Origin: Paralvinella palmiformis
Taxonomy: Eukaryota > Annelida > Polychaeta > Terebellida > Alvinellidae
Length of the DNA stretch: 64,000 bases
Assembly: GCA_025642065.1 (NCBI GenBank)
Contig: JAODUP010000461.1
Coordinates: 227,501 to 291,500, forward strand
Direction of reading: 5' to 3'
Shown here: positions 61,471 through 64,000 of the stretch, piece by piece
Numbering within the stretch: position 1 is the stretch's first letter
Layout: every line of letters begins with the position of its first letter
Notes under the pieces: model-generated
What the model saw: only the letters and a program-made list of their open reading frames with translations
Told to the model about the DNA's origin: nothing
The model's database searches: none
Program-made: the position numbers and the translations under genes

Positions 61471-62369
61471 TAATTATGTACCCGGTTATATCATGCCAGA
61501 TATCTTATTTCGTATGCAAGGCAAAATATAGCAATATAAGTGATTTACTCATTGACGGACTGCTGTCATAGTTATACAAATGATGATTTCTCGGTTTATT
61601 TGTTCTGTGAACATGAAAGGAAAATGTGTTGAAACACTGCTTCAGATGTTGCCGCTACTATAAGTCAAACATGTATTTCAGATTAACTGGTGTTGTTTTC
61701 ACACGGTTAACACCAGCAATCGTACCCGGATTCTTTCTGACACCATCGCTATAACTCCAGCTGGAAACTATCCTGGTTGGCCATCAGTCGGATAACAAGC
61801 GGCCAATTAAATTGACGCATGCAATAGTAAAAATAAACAATGCTACCTGTTGGCCCCCGGTCGACGTAAGGGGTCACAAAGCATACATTAGACGGAGAAT
61901 AATTTAAGACTGTGAAAAAGTGTTCCATTTACAGAGGTGGTCAAGTTACACAGGAGGTCGGAGTTGGAGGTTTGACTCTATTGTATTAACCTATTTATTA
62001 TATACCTTACCTGGCTATAGTCACGCCATACGTGACGCATTTCGTTAATAAATATATATTCAAACAGATCCATTTATATTGTTTGCACTAATCTCATTTA
62101 TCTTTACTGATATCTTGGTATTCATGGTAAATGCATTACTTGCTACTTTGCTCTATGGTGAAAACTAATGTCAGAAATATTAAAACAAATTAACGTTGTA
62201 CTGTGGCATCAAAGTCTCTTGAAAATTATTTTCATTTCAAGAAAATATCAAAAAGTGGGTCAGGTTCTTACAAACAACATCTAAACACCTGTAGCATGTT
62301 TATATCGGTATTATTCATGTAACTGAGTATATATTGATTAATACCCAGATTCATCTTTGTGGTATATAG

Positions 62370-62482
62370 ATTGTAATCATGATTTTAATCATAATTACTC
62401 TTAATTGTAACCGTAATCATGGTATTCTCAGATAATCGTAATCATAATCGATTACCTTGGTCCTGTAATCGCCTTAATCTTA
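62370..62482. repeat. Right subterminal TAATCG cluster
   Basis: ATAATCGTAATCATAATCG, CGATTACC, TGTAATCGCC and variants. They mirror the left cluster and lie outside the duplicated unit. Confidence 0.82.
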
Positions 62483-62635
62483 ATGACAAGTGAAGATGAA
62501 TTAGCGAAAAATAAGATATTCACAGACTACTGTATGACAAAAAACGTTACTTAATTTATTGAAAAGACGGCTTGGGATATTTTACTATTTACGTGAGATA
62601 AGTGTTTCTTCTAGATTAACGATTCATCGATATAG

Positions 62636-63350
62636 TTGCGATATCATTTGGTTGTTACGCCTATTCTTTCACCTGTTATGTCAGCTATGCTCATATTGAA
62701 CTCCGCGAATTTACATTTTGTTGTTTTGGAGTTTGTGACAATATATTTTATCCTGCTGGCGTTCAAATCTAATGTATTGAAACAACGCCTTTCACATATA
62801 TATCGTTTATTGCCTTATTGGTACTTAAATCACAATGAGACCTATAAAACGTTGTAGCATCCGCAAAAGATAAAATATTAAGAGTCTTTGATCTTCCAAT
62901 ATCACTTACATAAATAAGGTAGATTGACGGATCTAAAATGGATTCTTCAGGCACGGCATACTTGATGTCCTCACCGTGTATTTAAAATTGTCAAGTTCAA
63001 TATATTGGCTTCTATCAAACAGATGACTTTCCATTTATTAACTGTGCCTTGAATGCCATAATTATGTAATATGTGTATGAGACTTTTGCGACTTATCACA
63101 ACCTAAGCTTTCACTAGGTCGCATAGAGTAGCCAGAGTATATTTGAAATTTGATTTATTACTAGTTTTGGCACAATTGTTAAAATCGTTCGGAATAAAAA
63201 GCTTAGATCATTACGTATTTTGAAGTTCTGATTATCTTTCACAAAAAGACGTACACCATCTCTGGAGCCAATACCGCGGCAACGGGTCACGAAACTATGA
63301 TATCCTGGTAGAGCCCGGCGCATTGTGTCAATCACATTTTAAAACGGAGC
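62636..63350 (-). mobile_element. Jockey/CR1-type remnant: endonuclease joined to RT palm
   Basis: Minus strand, 5' to 3': LPGYHSFVTRCRGIGSRDG, VRLFVKDNQNFKIRNDLS (the RGGGVALYVK... part of the endonuclease, 63114-63335), then a jump to RT motif A FDLVKA-VISRKSLIHILHNY, GTVNKWKVICLIE, YIELDNFKYTVRTSSMP (split by frame changes), ESILDPSIYLIYVSDIG and LNILSFADATTFYRSH. There FADD is changed to FADA (62856-62867). The endonuclease active-site half and the RT N-terminus between them are deleted. The wording differs from the 16-19 kb element, so this is another clade or subfamily. Confidence 0.78.
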
Positions 63351-63720
<370 letters not shown>

Positions 63721-64000
63721 TGTATTATGCTATATTTTACAGTAAAACACCATTTAAAAGAAGAACATTAGAGTATATGGTAAGTACATAATGTCAACGT
63801 TGATGGCAGGGCGTACATTTACGGTGACTAACCTGATACATATGCAATACATATAATTCATAGATTATATCAATTTTAGAGTTAGGAATCTCGTTCATTA
63901 ATATTTCCACTAATGCATTAGTAAAATAATTAGGGCGTATTTATTCATGCCAAATATATTAGTATAATTACCTATATGTCATAATTGTGTCGAGGTGATA
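63721..64000. other. No recognisable feature
   Basis: AT-rich to the window edge. Confidence 0.5.

Larger units (their letters stand above)
57650..62287 (+). repeat. Tandem duplication, unit 2 (4638 bp)
   Basis: Starts at TGGTTTTGATCAATTTAAAG, the same words as 52787. The match ends at ACATCTAAACA (62287), after which unique sequence follows. Differences from unit 1 are sparse (about one per hundred bases where I compared) plus the two deletions. Confidence 0.96.
61297..62482. mobile_element. Non-autonomous hAT-like DNA transposon, 1186 bp
   Basis: Flanked by an exact 8-bp direct repeat ATGACAAG at 61289-61296 and 62483-62490. Eight-base target duplications are typical of hAT elements. The left end is CAGGTTTAGGGTAATCG. 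The right end, read inward on the minus strand, is TAAGATTAAGGCGATTA: imperfect inverted repeats, with the right-end C apparently mutated to T. Both ends carry clusters of TAATCG/CGATTA words, including the palindrome GTAATCGATTAC, like subterminal transposase-binding repeats. No transposase frame lies inside, so it would depend on another copy. The left part is also in unit 1. Confidence 0.68.

Overview
This is AT-rich animal (metazoan) intergenic DNA. There are no operons or long open frames. It carries many long (TA)n, (CA)n, (ATT)n and (CACT)n tracts, several tRNA-headed SINEs, and many decayed non-LTR retrotransposons of CR1/L2 type plus one I-like type. This mix, together with a multicopy 'HEEADTRILLH' gene family I know mainly from marine invertebrates, suggests a lophotrochozoan, possibly a mollusc. 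That is inference; no gene here fixes the species.

Layout. 1-15 kb: microsatellites, SINE copies, CR1 3' ends, and dispersed repeats I call X, W and Y. 15.1-20.2 kb: the densest region. A decayed gene on the + strand is split in two by a CR1-like element inserted on the - strand (about 16.0-18.9 kb). That element keeps endonuclease and reverse transcriptase segments but has internal deletions. 20-32 kb: an RT fragment, an EN-RT-RNase H remnant (22.6-25.0 kb, -), a box A/B-bearing SINE at 25.1 kb, repeat Y copies, a CR1 3' half at 27.1-27.9 kb, and repeat Z. 32-40 kb: mostly unremarkable DNA, with a candidate DEG/ENaC-like channel fragment at 36.0-36.2 kb (-). 40.8-42.8 kb: another decayed EN-RT element (+).

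44.6-64 kb is shaped by duplication. A 1.3 kb segment holding an RT 3' half occurs twice (44.6 and 46.4 kb), separated by a 0.4 kb segment found again at 51.0 kb. A roughly 4.8 kb unit is tandemly duplicated (52787-57649 and 57650-62287). The second copy ends inside a 1186-bp element with an exact 8-bp target duplication and hAT-like ends. Another RT/EN remnant follows at 62.6-63.35 kb (-).

The best candidate for a host coding exon is 49484-49665 (+). It is bounded by good splice signals, and its ATG opens with an MGNYLSC N-terminus that fits N-myristoylation plus palmitoylation. No complete host gene can be assembled. I found no CRISPR array, rRNA or canonical tRNA gene. All family assignments come from reading translations by eye, with no database search.
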